From positions 29,172,811 to 29,236,810 of the forward strand of contig NC_045128.1 in NCBI RefSeq assembly GCF_007655135.1: DNA of 64,000 nt, in the 5' to 3' direction. Position 1 is the first letter of the stretch, and the number at the start of each line of letters is the position of its first letter. This document shows positions 1 to 11,478 of the stretch, one piece after another. The stretch is from Punica granatum. Lineage: Eukaryota; Streptophyta; Magnoliopsida; Myrtales; Lythraceae. A program made the position numbers and the translations under genes. The notes below the pieces were generated by a model. The model ran no database searches. It saw nothing but the letters and a program-made list of their open reading frames with translations, and had not been told where the DNA came from.

Positions 1-957
1 CCACAATTATTCAAAATAAATTAAATAAAGGGTGATTTATTTTGTGAAAATAAAGTGTGATACTTTGGTTGACGATATTTGCTAATTGGAAAAATCTTTC
101 CATTTGTTGACCAATCACAAGCCTTCGTTTCATTATCGATTAAATTTTTTGAGCAAAATTTTATTTAAAAAAAAACATATAATAGTAATTTTGATTCCCG
201 TCCCTCATTCCATGGGGGGCTCCAAGGATGGATGATTCTCCCTTATGGGGGCATCGACTCCCTTGCACAAAGGAATCGATTTTTTGTTCTCCCCAAACAA
301 ATATAAACAATCGGAAGGATCCATTCATATTCCGACTCCCCCCTCAATCTGCATGAACCAAACAGACCCTTAGGAAACTTCATTAGGAAGTTATTTTCTG
401 AAAAAAATGAAATTGGGAATTTTTTTCCGGGTAACGACTTAAAAAAAAAAAAAAAGGCCTTCTTCGGCAGTCTCCTTCAAGGGAGATGGTTTCCATGCCG
501 CATGTCCAATTGAAACCTACAAAATGATTCGTAACAAAGACAACCGTCAATGGCCATCCTTACACTCTTCGGTGTCAATAGATCGCCATTGGTTGCTATT
601 ACCACGTTGGATCACATAGATGCCATTGGTCACTGCTGCCACATTCACACGGATGCTGAAGTTTCAATAATATTAAACCGTGTGCAGTAATTAACTGGAA
701 TGATTATTTTAAACCAATTGAATTATAACCGGACCAAGTATTAAACCGACCTTTTCTTTTAAATAACCATTCGATTTGTAAATCTGACTAATTATTGAGC
801 GGGTCGAGCTAGAATTGTTGGTTGGATCAGTTGAATATGATAGTTGGCACCTTCTCCATGCCACACATCATCAACAGTTAAAAGTTTCAATAACTTTTGA
901 TATGACATAATAAAGTTGTAACGTAATTAAAACATATGGGGTTTAAAAAGTAATTTT
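1..957. other. AT-rich intergenic DNA, no gene seen
   Basis: No open frame with recognisable coding character and no RNA gene is visible on either strand. The segment around 340-372 ends in a motif like those closing plant MITEs (accaaacagaccctta), so it may hold a decayed element, but no matching left end was found. Confidence 0.4.
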
Positions 958-1297
958 TAGGGGACGTTTGGTGTTATAGTAGAGTTATAACTCTACTCCG
1001 CTCCATCAATGGAAACAAAACAATTGGAAAATTTTATTATTAAAAAATTACTTGTAATAATTATTAAGAAAAAGTATGTGAAAGAATTTAAGATAAAATT
1101 GAAGAAAAAAAGTAATGAATAATTTGGAAAATTTAGTATTAAAAAATTAGTAGTAATAATGGTTAAGAAAAAGTATGTGAGAGAATTTATTATTAAATTA
1201 AAAAAGATTAAAAAATAATGATTGTATTGTTGAATTGAGGAAAAAATATAGTAGAGTGGTTGATTGAAATTTTATTTTGAAACCAAACAAACCCTAA
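958..1297. mobile_element. MITE with imperfect terminal inverted repeats
   Basis: The left end reads ggggacgtttggtgttat and the right end reads accaaacaaaccct, which are imperfect inverted copies. The interior is AT-rich and noncoding, with motifs such as gattgtattgttgaattgag and aaaaagtaatgaataat. The element at 19680-19990 carries the same motifs, so both probably belong to one family. The flanking TTA/TAA could be a 3-bp target duplication, but this is weak because the sequence is itself palindromic. Confidence 0.5.
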
Positions 1298-1334
1298 AGC
1301 ATATCTAAGTGAAGGGTCCCATCATGGCACATCT

Positions 1335-3134
1335 ATATACATATATATGAAACAAAGCCCAAGCCGAATTCTCACATCACCACGTCATCAAAAATAAAAA
1401 ATGTAGCTCTCTCACGTTGTCACGTCATTTATTTACATTAAGGAAATTATTATATTCTTATAAAGGAAATAAATATTATCATATAGATTGTTTTAAATTT
1501 GATTAAGTAATTATTTATTAATAGAATATATAAATTATATGTATATATCTCAACGAAATATATACAAGGGAATAAAATATGCAGTAGAATATATGCATTG
1601 TATATTCGTAGGCCAATATATAGATTATTTACAGTGAAATATAGTCTAATAAAGGTATCATAATAATTTACGATATAAATTATATGTCTATATTTATTAT
1701 TGCGGCATTTTAAATATTATATTTCCTTTTATTAAATTTAAACATCTCTCTTTAATTGACTATAAATATGTATTTTATACTACTCGAGTTCTTCGACAAG
1801 TAACAAACGGTAGTTTTTCAAATGAAAGTCGTTTCTCCGCTTTTTTTTTTATCCTCTCCACTCTTTTTTTTTAATGAATTGTCACATGTAGATTTTCCTC
1901 TTTATGATTGAAGCCCCCCAAGTCAAAATCCAGAATCAAGTTATAAGGCATTCAATGGACCCTATAGATGCAATAATGGGTAGGTTCTCGAATGAATATC
2001 GTTTCTTCTTTTTTTTTTTTGGTGATGAATTGTTAATTGCGGATTTTCTCCACCATGTTTGACAAGAATAAATTGTAGGTTCTCGAATAAAGGTCATTTC
2101 TGCCTTTTTTCGGTGAATTTGTACATGTAAATTTTCACCACTATTTTCAAAACTCTCCATGTCGAGCTGCAAATTCAAGTGGTGACGAATTTGATGGAAC
2201 CTATAGATGTTACCTTACAATGAGATGACATCTTACCTACATAAGAACAATTTATACAAGAGTTGATCCAAATTTTTATATATATTTCTTAGGAGTTTTG
2301 GTCAACAATTTTAATTTTCATTAGGATTTTTGTGACGATATCGATAACCATATCACATGGAGAAAATATAGTATGATTAATTACATATATTTTTATTTTT
2401 TATTATTTTTCCAAAATAATTATTTTTATAGAATTATTGCATTTTTATTTATTAAGAATCCAAAATTTTCTCATTTTAATATTTAACTGTTTTCGCAAAT
2501 GGTTTTCTGACAATATTGAGATACTACATAAATATATTGAATTATTGATATTTGATATTTTGAATTGATAATTATTTTATCTTACTGGATATTGTATAGT
2601 TTTGGAAAAATTTATTTTGCACTAGATATCATATCCAAGAAATCAAGATTTGATACCTATGAAGTTAAAAAAAATATATAATTTTGAATATACACTATCT
2701 ATTAAATATTGAATACAAACAATATTTATTTTTATGATTTTATTTTTTATAATCTATAATAATTATATATATATATATATATCCAACTACAAGTTATAAA
2801 ATATTATGAATAAGTCTTATTTTTCTAAGCTAATTTCTTAAATTACGTTTCCTTTTATTTTCAATTCAAATATATATTTTTCAATTTTTTTCTTTTCTAA
2901 AATAATTTTTTAGATTAGGTGATTCCAACCTAAACCATATAAGGTCGTGGAGGGGCAATTAGCCTATATTAAACCTTATTTGTTGTCACTTTGGCAAAGT
3001 AAAAGAAATACTCCCCAACACAAGTTAAATTATGACAATATAATATGATTACTAAGAATATAATATTATAACAGAATCAATTTAGTTAAGAAAATTAGAA
3101 ACATTTTCTGAGCAACACGCTGGTTTTCATCTAG
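1335..3134 (+). mobile_element. decayed Helitron-like segment A
   Basis: The blocks at about 1360-1500 and 1560-1680 are clearly similar to 12380-12510 and 12560-12680 (shared motif attattatattcttataaagga). The segment ends at 3131-3134 in CTAG followed by T, preceded by a short GC-richer stretch (gagcaacacgctgg), as in the 3' end of plant Helitrons (CTRR-T). The hairpin is no longer convincing and no helicase gene is present. The class is an inference; the similarity between the two segments is seen directly. Confidence 0.35.
1805..2215. repeat. three degenerate tandem units of about 100-170 bp
   Basis: Three successive blocks begin with a variant of ttctcaaatgaaagtcgtttct, then a poly-T run, then gaattgtnacatgtagattttc, and the first and last end in atggaacctatagatg. 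They are imperfect and vary in length because of the T tracts. A small open frame on the - strand here (1936-2178) falls inside the repeats and has no coding signature. Confidence 0.45.
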
Positions 3135-3170
3135 TTTTTTTTTTAGTCCCATGATAGAAAAATAACGTGG

Positions 3171-3372
3171 AACTATTGCACTTGCAAATTGAAACCACCA
3201 ACGAAATCCAAATCAAGAAATAAATCATGTGAAATTAAAAAGAAAATGCATGTGGAGAAAATCTAGCAAAAGCTTGTAGCCTTGGATAACCGATTGCTCC
3301 TTTTTTTCCAGCAATAATCATCTAGTGATTATACGTCAAAAGTAAGTCCCTGACATATTATCTGAGAATCAT
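3171..3372. repeat. dispersed direct repeat, copy A
   Basis: This stretch matches 12116-12320 in the same orientation at what looks like about 85% identity by eye. Examples are gtggagaaaatctagcaaaagcttgtag against gtggagaaaatctagcagaagcttgtag, and a shared ccagcaataat. It has no coding potential. The two copies lie on opposite sides of GH3 copy 1. Confidence 0.7.
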
Positions 3373-5043
3373 TAAAATAGGATTTTAATTAAAAAACAAC
3401 TTAAAAATAAATAAATAATTAAAAAAGAGGAAATATACGTAAAAAAATTTAGGTGCCGGTACGCAGCCAAGTGTAACAACTAATATATGAAAACACGTAC
3501 CTGTAATGCATGACATTAATAATAATAACATAAATAGATAGGTCGAAAATTTCATTTATTAAGAATAATAATATTTTCAATTATTAAATCAAATTTCAAC
3601 TATAATTTTCTATAAGATTAAAGTACGTTTAACAGTTCAATAATAATTTTCAGCTAAAATCATCCCACGTATTTTATGGGCTTATATTGTTCATATTTTA
3701 ATTATTGTAATTAATCATTTAATATTGAATCACGAAAGAAGAAAGGCATATGAGAGAAAAGCATATTGACTAGTGATTGTGAGGCCCCAGTTCTTGACTG
3801 GATGAGAAAACAATGGCCTTTGCCCTTCCATTCCTTTGATAGGTAGAGAGGGAGTGCAAGACTTTTGGTTTTTCTAGTTTGCATTTGGTGCATTATCATT
3901 TGAGGTTATGGGTAATTTAAATTTTCACTTTTAAAATTAATGTTCACAATCATGCTTGGTATAAATTGATAATGTTATATATTACTACTAATCTTGGTGG
4001 TAATGTAGATAGACACTCCCTAACCAGAAAAATAGATTATCGACTGTGAGAGAAAATCTTAACATTCAGATTACTAGTAATCTTTTTCAACCAAACATGG
4101 TAATCTAGTGGTTGGCCCAAAAAATTTAAAATCAGAATCCCAGTAATCCACACAATTACCTCATACCAAACGCCCATAATGTTACCATATAAAATTAATT
4201 TCTGTATATTATTCATTAATTGGCTCAATATTCTAAGATGATCATCAAAATTTGTGTACAAAAATACACAATATCTGTCTGATAAAATTGAAAGTATCAT
4301 ATACAAATTTATTTATAAATCCCTCTTTTATATACTATATGCTTTCTAGTAAAAATTTTAAAGTTAGCATAACTGTAATTGTACATTATTTTTTACTTTT
4401 GACTAAAGAAATAAGTATTTTTCTTTAGTATTTTACTATTTATTATATATTATAATACATAAATGTTGGCAAGCACTTATGAGAGGCTGTTATTTGAAAA
4501 TCCTCAACTAGTGAGTAATCGTCTTTTTGATTGCTCAGAGAATTTAATTTCAAATAAGAAAATTCATGTATTTATCTTTTTAAATTTTGGTTAGATGATT
4601 TTTTACCATATTTTATTTGATATATCATATTCAATGAAATTTCGTTATATCTCCTTATAATTTGTAAATATTGATGTATAATTATGAGCCTTTTAGAAAA
4701 ATTAAAAGTCTTCTCGAATATTTAAAAACTCATTGAGATACGAGATATCTTTTCAAATTCAACGCCACCGAAAACCCTATAAAATGTGAAATTGAAAATT
4801 CCTTTCATATATATATCTTTTAAAAACTAGGCCTTTACTTTTACATGATATTTCTTTAAGGTACATTTACTATATATACATATTATCCGCATTCTTAAAA
4901 GATTAGAGCAAGTATTTATTTTTATTTCTTATTTTATTTATTTTCATCAAATGTATTGATTATTTACATTAAGTTATCAAAAAGATTGATAAAATATTAT
5001 CGTCCAAAGTGCAGGTGTCACTTAGTTTTTATAATTTTCAAAT
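3373..5043. other. AT-rich intergenic DNA, no gene seen
   Basis: Simple AT-rich sequence. The small open frames at 3711-3899 and 4037-4306 (-) show no family resemblance and no start context, and the composition equals the surroundings. Nothing else could be supported. Confidence 0.4.
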
Positions 5044-5111
5044 GGCGAGATAGCCTAAAAATTCAATTAGTTTCACTAAATTCCTCAATTTACCACCTTT
5101 TCAAATTTTAC

Positions 5112-5389
5112 CCTGAAAAAATCAAAATATTTCTTTCCGTTTCCTTCATCTACCAACCGATTAACTTTGGCCTTAACAGTGCTGATGTGGCGTTAACTCC
5201 GCCTATGTGGTGGACAGAAGTCCACGTGGAAAAGGAGGATATCCTCTTAACCTGAAAAAATTAAACGTTTCTTTCCATTTCCTTTATCTACCAACTAGTT
5301 AACTTTGGCCTTAACAGTGCTGACGTGGTTGTTAACTCCGCCTATGTGGCGGACGGAAGTCAACATGGAGAAGGGGATATCCTTTTAAT
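5112..5389. repeat. tandem duplication of a 139-bp unit in the left arm
   Basis: Two copies of one unit (about 5112-5250 and 5251-5389) each start cctgaaaaaat and contain ttaactttggccttaacag, gttaactccgcctatgtgg and gatatcc. The right arm of the foldback element has only one copy (about 7103-7244, inverted), so the duplication arose after, or independently of, the right arm. Confidence 0.7.
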
Positions 5390-5439
5390 CTAAAATAATC
5401 AAATAGTTTGAAATTTTTTCTCTAATTCACCAAAATATC

Positions 5440-6870
5440 AAAAAATCTCTCTCTCAGCTCTCTCTTCTCTTTCCTCTCTCTTTCATCTCTCCTCTCTTTC
5501 TTTTCTCTCATCTCTCTCCTGACTCTCTCTCTCTTCTCTCTCGACATTCTCTCATCTCTTTGTCTCATCTCTCTCTTGTCTTTCTACTCTCCCTCATCTC
5601 TCTCCTTTCCCTCTCTCATCACTCACTGTCCTCTCTGACATCTGTCTCCTCCTTCCCTCTCGACTATCTCTCCAATTTCTCATCATTCTCTCTCAACTCT
5701 CTCCCTCTCTCTCAACACACTGTCATCTCTCTCTCATCTCCCTCTTTTCTCTTGACTCTATCTCCTATTTATCGACTTTATCCTATGTCTCTTCTCTCTC
5801 TCGATTCTCTCTCCTCTCTTTTGACTCTCTCTCATTTATATCTCCTCTCTCACTCTTTCTCCTCCCTTTCTCTCTCCTCTCTCTATACTCCCTTGACTCT
5901 CTCTCCTTTCTCTCACTTCTCTCTCTCTTGACTCTCTCATATCTCTCGCCTATCTCTCGAATCTCTCTCATCTCTCTCGACACTCTCTTTTGACCCTCTC
6001 TTGACTCTCTCTCATTTATCTACTCTCTCTCGACTCTCTCCTCTCTCTTAGAGATGCGAGAAAAAAAGTCGAGAGAGATGAGAAAAATGAGAGAGAGGAG
6101 AGATTCGAGAGAATGGAGAGAGACAAGAGAGAGAGGAGAGGGATTTGAGAGTAATGAGAGAGATGAGAGAGTCGAGAGAGAGGACAGAGAGAAAGAGAGT
6201 AGAGAGAGTCGATGGAGTTGAGAAAGAGGGGAGAGAGAGAGAGAAGAGAAAGAGAGAGATGAGAGAGATGGGATAGGGTCGAGAGAGGCGAGAGAGTCGA
6301 GAGAAAGGGGACAAAGTCAAGTGAGTTGAGAGAAGGATGAGAAAAAAGAGAAGAGAGAAGTGAAAGAAATGAGATAGGAATGAGAGAAAGGAGAGAGAAT
6401 CGAGAGAGGAGAGAGATGGGATAGAGTCAAGAGAGGGGAGAGAGTCGAGAGAGAGGGGAAAGAATTAAGAGAAAGGAGAGAGAGTTGAGAGAGATGAAAG
6501 AGAGTTGAGAGAGAGTGGAAAGAAATAAAAATGGGATAGAGATGAGAGAGAGGAGAGAGAGGAGAGAGAGCCGTGAGAGAGAGATGAGAGAGAGGAAAGA
6601 GAGTCGAAAGAGAGATGAGAGAGAAATGAGAGGGACGGGAGAGAGATGAGAGATAGTCGAGAAAGATGTGAGAGAGAGGTGAGAGAGGACAAAGAGTGAT
6701 GAGACAGGGAGAGGAAAGTGATGAGACAGAGTCGAGAGAAAGGAGAGAGTGTCGGGAGAGAGGAGAGATAGCGGTGAAAGAGTCGAGAGTCTAGAGAGAG
6801 GAGAGAAAGGAAAGAGAGGAGAGAGAGATGAGAGAGAAAGGAGAGAAAGACAAAGAAAGGGAGAAAATTT
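5440..6870. repeat. giant CT-then-GA palindromic low-complexity tract
   Basis: From about 5440 to 6045 the + strand is nearly all C and T, with a recurring ctctctcgactctctc pattern. From about 6050 to 6870 it is nearly all A and G, with gagagtcgagagagatgag. The second half is the rough inverse complement of the first. Long open frames in both directions, giving Ser/Leu-rich or Arg/Glu-rich peptides, are artefacts of this composition. Confidence 0.85.
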
Positions 6871-7521
6871 TAGATGATCATACCTTAAGTGACGTGGTGA
6901 GAAATAACTAATAAGTATTCTTTAATGAAGAATAATTATGGCAATTATCTGAGTGATAGAACAAAGTTTCTAATTTCATGCATTTTGATTGGTGTTTTCC
7001 ACTCCGCATGGCGAGATAGAATCATTAAAATAACTTCTCAAAGAGAGGAGCGAGAAATTTGTTTATATTTTGGTGAAAAATTTTCAAACTATTTGATTTT
7101 TTATGTTAATAGGATATCCCCTTTTTTCACGTGGACTTTCGTCCGCCACATAAGCGGAGTTAACGGCCACATCAGCGTCGTTAAACCCAAAGTTAACGAG
7201 TTGGTATATGGCGGAAACAGAAGGAAACATTTTGATTTTTCAGGTCAAAATTTGAAATGTTGGTAGATTGAAAATTTCAAGGAAATTAATTGAATTTTTA
7301 AGCTATTTTCCCTTTTAAGATAATATTGAATTTTTTTATATTTTTCAACGCATTAAATGTAAAGTATACTATATCTGATAATAAATTTTGGCGTACTCCT
7401 TGAATTTATTAATTCATTCTCCTCTACTTACTTATTTCTCTGATATATATATATATATATATATATTTTATCTTGATTAAATTACATAGCAGGTTCTTTG
7501 AATGAGCTAGGTTGTATCAAC

Positions 7522-10500
7522 ATGGCGAGAATGGCGATTTCTATCCCCTTTATGGGGCTCATATTCTGGTGCTCTTTTGCAATTTTAATTTCCTTGGTGC
7601 GTCATGTGACCTATATGAAGTACAAGGACCCAAAACTGCCCGTCGAGGTCCGAGTCATGGACTTGCTCCAGAGGATGACCTTAGAAGAGAAGATTGGCCA
7701 AATGACCCAGATTGAACGGGTTAATGCCACCCAGAAAGTAATGAAAAAATACTTCATCGGTACGTCCACTGCATCTGGTAATGAGGTCATATGCACATTA
7801 TTAACTTCTGACGGGATAACAGCATTCTCATCTGATTTCTTCTGTCAGGTAACCGATGCAACATTTGTGTACCGAGATCATTATTTGATCCTAGGCAATA
7901 CGTTCTCATGTATGTGATGCTCATAATATCCTCCACGTCGAGTCTACTGAATGAGATTCAGACAGTTATATATGCGCATGCTTATGCACTTATACATATC
8001 AATGCGTTCTATTCGACGTAAATTATTTTCTGCAGGGAGCGTAGTAAGCGGAGGAGGGAGTGCCCCTGCGAAGCATGCTTCTCCGAACCAATGGGTACAG
8101 ATGACGAACAAAATTCAGAGAGCATCTCTCGCCACGCGTCTCGGGATTCCTATGATTTACGGCATCGACGCCCTTCATGGCCACAACAACGTCTACAAGG
8201 CCACCATTTTCCCTCACAATGTGGCCCTCGGAGTCACCAGGTTGGGATGAAACATTATAAACCGAAGATTTACATTCCATATTGATTTCTTTGATGTCTC
8301 GGAGTCTCATCTGCGAGTTTCATCACAATAGGGATCCCAACCTTGTGAAGCGGATTGGTGCCGCGACTGCACTGGAAGTTCGCGCTACAGGCATTCCTTA
8401 TACTTTCGCTCCGTGCATTGCGGTAATATAATACGATCAATCGATTTTACATATTCAATGCATTCTTCATTTTAATTTATATTTTTTTGGTGTGTACCAT
8501 GATATTTGGGAGGCCGATGGGTCCCAACCAAGGTTGTCAGAATCGCTATTCTACCTCGAATTGGTCGAGGGTCGTGGAATCGTAAATCGAAGAATCGAAT
8601 CGTGAATCGTATGATTCTACCTATAATTAAAAAAACAGCATATATATATATACACACACCAAATCTCATGTCAGAAATAGTATAAGTAAACATCAAATGA
8701 TAAATCTTGTTGCTTTTTATTCCGCTCGTCAAAATCAGATGGTGCTTAGTCTTCACAAGAAAGCGCTTCCACTATAACAACTTCAAATGAAATTTTTTTT
8801 TTGGGTGATAAATCTCAAATGAAAATTAATATAGTACCGTGGTCACGGATCCCACTATTCCTTCTTAGAATCATCTTTGCATCTAAAAATGTCGAAAAAA
8901 TTTCAGCCTAAATCATCTCAAACCATACGACAATCAGGAATTGGCCGGAACTCAATTCGAAGCAGTTCCAGAAATTTTCCAAGTCCCTATCATTTACAGT
9001 CAGGAGACAAGTTTTAAACTTTTCATAAAATAAGATAATCGATGAGCAATACTGTTGCACAATGAGAGAGATGAGGGGGGAGAGGGAGGGGGCATATGAC
9101 TTTGGGTTGAAACTAGAATTGTAGAATCGGTCTGATTCTATGATTCTGCGATTCGAATCGCGATTCAGTCACGATTCTACCTTTTCGATTCATGCCATAG
9201 AATCGGAATCGGTAACCACCCCTTGAATCGTAGAATCGTAAGATTCTACGATTCGAATCGCGATTCTAACAACCATGGTCCCAACTAATCTAGTACGAGC
9301 CGGGTTGATCCACTAAGGGGTAAAACTCTCACAATATGAATTTTCTTTATTCACAATACTCGAACCTGAGACCTTGAAAAAGGTAAACAAGCATTGAACC
9401 GCTTGGACCAACTCATGTTATATAAATTTATACTATTACATATAATATCTAACTTGTATGATTTATATTATTACTATAATATCTAATTTTTATATAGTTT
9501 ATGGGAAATTTGTATAATTAATTTTTATTTTAAAATACGTAGGTATGTAGGGATCCAAGGTGGGGAAGGTGCTACGAGAGCTATAGTGAAGACAATAAGA
9601 TAGTTCAAATGATGACCGAAATCATCCCCGGCTTGCAAGGCGATGTTCCCCCCAATTTGAAGGGCACTCCCTATGTTGCTGGAAAGTATGCTTGATATTC
9701 CTTAATTGAAATTTAATAATATGCGTATGCATTTCAATGCGCCAAATTCATAATGTATGGCTTGTATTTTTGGTATGTACAGGGCCAAGGTCGCGGCCTG
9801 TGCACGGCAGTTTGTCGGGGATGGAGGAACGGTGAAGGGTATCAATGAGAACGACACAATCGTCAGCTCGACCGAGCTCTACAATATCCACATGCCCGCC
9901 TACAAGGACTCAATAGCAAAGGGGGTCGCCACCGTCATGGCTTCCTACTCGAGCCTGAATGGGGTCAAGATGACTGCTAACTACGAAATGCTCACCGGCT
10001 ACCTCAAGAATAAGCTTGGATTCAAGGTGGTTGCGATTAAATTTCATTCCTCGTGATTGATCTTATTTGGATGCTGCTATTTTTGTAAGCATGACATTCT
10101 CTTTAAACTTTTTTAGGGTTTTGTTATCGCTGATTGGTTAGCGCTTGACAAGATTACTGATCCTCCTCATTCGAATTACACTTACTCCGTTCAAGCTTCG
10201 ATCCTTGCCGGTATTGACATGGTTAGTGACTTTTACCTAATCCTCGACTCTTAGGAACTGGCACGTTTATTAGTCCTTTTTGGCACATTTACTTTTGCCC
10301 TTAGAGATTACAGTTCATTGTGTACTTAGATTGGGGATTCTCCGTTAATTTCACAGGTCATGGTTCCATATAACTATACGGAGTTCATCGACATATTGAC
10401 AGATCTAGTCAACAAGAAGGTCATCCCCATGAGCCGAATCGACAATGCAGTCAGGAGGATTCTACGGGTCAAGTTCAGCATGGGCCTCTTCGAAGACCCA

Positions 10501-11478
10501 ATAGCTGATAAAAGCTTGGTCAAGAAGCTCGGTTGTAAGGTTAGGTATTGGAAATTGCGTTTTGAGTCATCATCAGTTCGAAGTACATATGGTATCATGT
10601 TCATTCAGAAACAATACCAAATTTCACAAAAAATCTTGTGGTGGTGATTTTCAATTCGAGGACTAACAATTTGAATGTGGCTATTACATTGACAGGAGCA
10701 TCGAGAATTGGCCAGGGAGGCTGTGAGGAAATCGCTGGTGCTGCTTAAGAACGGGAAGTCGGCCACCGAGCCGCTGCTTCCCCTCCCCAAGAAGGCGCAG
10801 AAGATTCTGGTGGCAGGGACTCATGCAGACGATTTGGGCAACCAGTGCGGCGGTTGGACCATAGAGTGGCAGGGCCGTAGCGGCAACAACCTAACTACCG
10901 GTACAGATCTGCATGCCTTCTCTTCATAGAAACATGATCAGAATACAATTAAAAAAAATATGATGCTTGAATGAAATGAATGTGGTGCAGGAACTACCAT
11001 CCTCAAGGCGATCAAGAAAACCGTTGATCGCTCCACAAAGGTTGTCTTCAAGGAGAATCCTGACTCTGACTACGTCAAGTCCCACGACTTCTCCTATGCC
11101 ATAGTGGTCGTAGGTGAGCCTCCCTATGCCGAGAGCATGGGGGATAACCAGAACCTGACCCTACCCAAGCCCGGGCCCGAGGTGATCAAGAACGTCTGCA
11201 GGTCCATCAAGTGCGTTGTGGTGATTGTCTCTGGGCGACCACTGGTGATCGAGAAGTACGTTCCCAAGGTAGACGCCCTCGTGGCTGCGTGGCTTCCGGG
11301 AAGCGAAGGCCAGGGTGTGGCAGATGTCTTGTTCGGCGACTATGGCTTCACCGGCAAGCTTGCCAGGACCTGGTTCAAGAGGGTCGATCAGCTACCGATG
11401 AATGTAGGGGACCCCCACTACGACCCGCTCTTCCCATTCGGCATCGGGCTTGAGACCAAGCCAGTGTCCAATCACTGA
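7522..11478 (+). CDS. GH3 beta-glucosidase / exo-beta-glucanase, copy 1
   Basis: Nine coding exons: 7522-7759, 8036-8240, 8332-8422, 9543-9685, 9783-10026, 10117-10221, 10357-10539, 10696-10900, 10991-11478. They join in frame to 633 residues. An N-terminal hydrophobic stretch (about residues 6-28) suggests secretion to the cell wall. Family landmarks are [26 protein letters not shown], the predicted nucleophile Asp313 in [17 protein letters not shown], and the predicted acid/base Glu514 in VGEPPYAE. The usual KHF motif is replaced by Arg234-Gln235-Phe, and the usual SDW by ADW, so activity may be altered or lost. The ATG at 7522 was chosen as the first one giving a signal peptide; the ATG at 7531 is an alternative. 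Intron 3 (8423-9542) is enlarged by a SINE with a hAT element inside it. A (TA)n run lies at 7442-7466. Family members hydrolyse beta-glucosides and beta-glucan ends; the substrate here is unknown. Confidence 0.9.
8482..9414 (-). mobile_element. tRNA-derived SINE (Au-like), split by a hAT insertion
   Basis: Read on the - strand, it starts near 9414 with agttggtccaagcggttcaa (box A region), followed by tcaggttcgagtattgtg (box B region). It ends in a T-rich run on the + strand at about 8483-8490, which is the A tail. Once the 749-bp hAT element and one copy of its target duplication are removed, the SINE is about 180 bp. The head motifs and the tail motif before the A run (gttggg...atatcatggtac) match the SINE at 37299-37474. 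It sits in intron 3 of GH3 copy 1, antisense to the gene. Confidence 0.7.
8529..9277. mobile_element. non-autonomous hAT element, 749 bp
   Basis: The terminal inverted repeats are caaggttgtcagaatcgc on the left and gcgattctaacaaccatg on the right. The element is flanked by a perfect 8-bp duplication, gtcccaac, at 8521-8528 and 9278-9285, which is diagnostic for hAT elements. The subterminal regions are packed with GAATCG/CGATTC motifs, as expected for transposase-binding repeats. There is no transposase open frame, so it depended on an autonomous partner. It inserted into a SINE already present in a GH3 intron. Confidence 0.88.

Larger units (their letters stand above)
5044..7312. mobile_element. 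2.27-kb foldback (Mutator-like?) element with CT/GA core
   Basis: The two ends are long inverted repeats. The left arm is about 5044-5455 and the right arm about 7055-7312 when read backwards. Matching features are tagcctaaaaattcaatta against the reverse of taattgaatttttaagcta, then ctgatgtggc, gttaactccgc and gtccacgtg in the same order. Between the arms lies about 600 nt of almost pure CT followed by about 820 nt of almost pure GA, so the whole element is one huge palindrome. The flanking 9-mers ttttcaaat and ttttaagat agree at 7 of 9 positions, compatible with an old Mutator-type target duplication. No transposase gene is present. It ends about 210 bp before the GH3 copy 1 start codon. Confidence 0.75.

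Noticed and set aside
5560..6692. Long open frames on both strands in the CT/GA tract
   Set aside because: They translate to Ser/Leu or Arg/Glu repeats, overlap on opposite strands, and arise purely from the dinucleotide composition.
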